The notes beneath the pieces were generated by a model. That model worked only from the letters and a program-made list of their open reading frames with translations, was not told the DNA's origin and ran no database searches. Below, in pieces: positions 4,247 through 5,448 of a DNA stretch of 5,448 nucleotides. Each line of letters begins with the position of its first letter. The first letter of the stretch is position 1. The translations under genes and the position numbers were made by a program. This DNA comes from an uncultured Acidimicrobium sp. (GTDB lineage Bacteria > Actinomycetota > Acidimicrobiia > Acidimicrobiales > Ilumatobacteraceae), in assembly GCA_903895515.1 (NCBI GenBank), contig CAITUB010000166.1, positions 1 to 5,448 on the forward strand, read 5' to 3'.

Positions 4247-5448
4247 ATGAGCCAACACCACCCTGACCTTCCCGCCGAGCAGGCCTACATAGACCATGCT
4301 TATGCCTGCCTGGATAAGAGCCGCGAGGACGCCTGGCATATTCGTGAACTGAACGAGGCAAGCACGGGCGGCACCTTTCAGGCCCGCTACGAGCGCAATG
4401 CTTTCGACGAGCAACTGCTGCAACGCCTGACCACATTGGATTTGGGCGATGCCGCGCTGGTGTTTGGTCGAATCGATCGCTTTGCCGAAACCCCAGATGA
4501 AATTGAAAGCTTTCACATCGGGCGTTTGGCAGTTGCCGATGAGAAGCGTGAACCCGTGGTGGTGGACTGGCGTGCACCTGTTGCCGAACCGTTCTATCGA
4601 GCAACGGGTCGCGAAACTATGGGCCTCGCACGCCGTCGCCATTTTTCAGTTCAGGGCCGTGATCTGCAAGGCATCGAAGATGAATTATTTGGCGAAGGTC
4701 ACCTTGGTCTTGGACACGATGAAGGTTTAGGTGGCGACCCGCAAGTAGGAGTGAAACACGACGGCACTGGCCTACGCGGATACAGCACGCTCATCTCCGC
4801 TTTGTCGCGTGGTCGTACCGGACAACTTGGCGACATTGTTGCCACCATTCAGTCGGAGCAAGATCAAATTATTCGTGCTCCGCAAAGTGGCGTATTAGTA
4901 GTGCAAGGTGGACCAGGAACTGGAAAGACCGTTGTTGCACTTCACCGCGCTGCATATTTGTTGTACACCTACCGATTCCCGCTTGAAGACCAGGGCGTAT
5001 TAGTAGTTGGACCAAACCGAGTGTTCTTGCGATACATCGAACAGGTGCTGCCTTCACTTGGAGAAGCAGGCGTGCAACAGGTTGTGCTTGCCGACCTTGT
5101 GCCTGGACACCGAGTTGGTCGAATTGAAGACGACGATACAAAACACGTGAAGGGCGACATTCGTATGTCGAAATTCATCGCTGGTGCAGTGCGCGACCGC
5201 GAACGACCTTTGCGTGATGACTTGGTGATTCCTTTTGGTGCCGAGTATCTACGCCTTCGCGTATCCGAGTCATCGCGCATTATTCGCGATGCACGACGTC
5301 GTTACCGTCGCCATAATGCTGCAGCACGCTGGGTGGAAACTGAAGTAGTAGAGGCAATGGCGGCAACCAGTAAGCGCGAAGAAATTGATCTTGAGGCATT
5401 GCGCGAGAGTCTTCGCGACATTCCAGAATTCCGCGCAGCCATTATTCG
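4247..5448 (+). CDS. helD: HelD-type superfamily 1 ATPase, RNA polymerase recycling factor (3' end cut by window)
   Basis: The first 400 residues are present with no stop. HelD proteins are UvrD/Rep-related ATPases that bind RNA polymerase, push into its channels and release it from nucleic acid; actinobacterial relatives include mycobacterial HelD and Streptomyces HelR, the latter linked to rifamycin tolerance. Seen: a short N-terminal helical arm (9-64); VFGRIDRF (72-79) and FHIGRL (89-94); VVVDWRAPVAEPFYRA (104-119), the HelD hallmark; the Q-motif-like QSEQDQIIR (202-210); and Walker A GGPGTGKT (221-228). Walker B and the C-terminal half lie beyond the edge. The N-arm is short, as in actinobacterial class II HelD rather than Bacillus class I. 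The start is uncertain: ATG 4235 is in frame four codons upstream and neither has a good ribosome binding site. Without the rest, a plain UvrD-like helicase cannot be fully excluded, but DWRAP makes HelD very likely. Confidence 0.92.
   Translation, partial: MSQHHPDLPAEQAYIDHAYACLDKSREDAWHIRELNEASTGGTFQARYERNAFDEQLLQRLTTLDLGDAALVFGRIDRFAETPDEIESFHIGRLAVADEKREPVVVDWRAPVAEPFYRATGRETMGLARRRHFSVQGRDLQGIEDELFGEGHLGLGHDEGLGGDPQVGVKHDGTGLRGYSTLISALSRGRTGQLGDIVATIQSEQDQIIRAPQSGVLVVQGGPGTGKTVVALHRAAYLLYTYRFPLEDQGVLVVGPNRVFLRYIEQVLPSLGEAGVQQVVLADLVPGHRVGRIEDDDTKHVKGDIRMSKFIAGAVRDRERPLRDDLVIPFGAEYLRLRVSESSRIIRDARRRYRRHNAAARWVETEVVEAMAATSKREEIDLEALRESLRDIPEFRAAII

Noticed and set aside
4038..4642. Two long minus-strand open frames (188 and 147 codons) opposite the start of helD and the divergent region
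   Set aside because: They lie antisense to the well-supported HelD coding sequence, show no recognisable motif, and overlap each other in different frames; they reflect its codon composition.
4889..5007. 14-base direct repeat GGCGTATTAGTAGT at 4889-4902 and 4994-5007
   Set aside because: Both copies encode the same Gly-Val-Leu-Val-Val beta-strand type segment in the HelD ATPase core, so protein constraint and codon choice explain it.

Overview
The window looks like chromosomal DNA from a moderate-GC actinobacterium, with an Acidimicrobiia-type lineage (for example Ilumatobacter relatives) as my best guess. The reasons are the actinobacterial style of the HelD-like ATPase, the Tyr/Trp-rich secreted PKD-like protein that I associate with Actinobacteria, the mixed use of clear Shine-Dalgarno sites and near-leaderless starts, and the D-aminoacylase-type amidohydrolase. 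No marker gene such as rRNA is present, so the taxonomy is inference. Coding density is very high: six genes plus short gaps, none longer than about 130 bases. I saw no tRNA, rRNA, CRISPR array, insertion sequence or phage gene.

Left part (1-2077, minus strand): a compact set of three genes read right to left, probably one operon. First comes an unrecognised 200-residue protein with an Ala-rich linker and a basic tail. Nine bases later is a fumarylacetoacetate hydrolase (FAH) superfamily enzyme. After a 34-base gap comes an amidohydrolase of the D-aminoacylase/N-acyl-D-amino-acid deacylase type, cut by the left edge. The two enzymes suggest small-molecule catabolism: hydrolysis of an N-acyl or cyclic amide, and C-C hydrolysis or decarboxylation of a 2-oxo acid. 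The actual substrates cannot be read from the sequence.

Middle (2078-2679): a 110-base divergent intergenic region holds a perfect 9-bp inverted repeat, one arm of which is the ribosome binding site of the 200-residue gene. It is followed by a plus-strand ybaK/ebsC gene for a Cys-tRNA(Pro) deacylase, whose start seems near-leaderless.

Right-middle (2676-4117, minus strand): a translationally overlapping two-gene unit makes an exported lipoprotein with an NTF2-like C-terminal half and a secreted protein with a PKD-like segment and four cysteines. Their fused reading frames and shared export suggest they work together at the cell surface, but no function is known to me. The end of this unit overlaps the end of ybaK by four bases.

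Right end (4247-5448, plus strand): the N-terminal 400 residues of a HelD-type superfamily 1 ATPase, with the DWRAP block and Walker A visible. HelD proteins release and recycle RNA polymerase. The gene runs off the right edge.

Nothing here is clearly a new defence or mobile system. The points most worth following are the lipoprotein/PKD-like pair, the possible SD-masking RNA structure at 2080-2144, and the unrecognised 200-residue protein.
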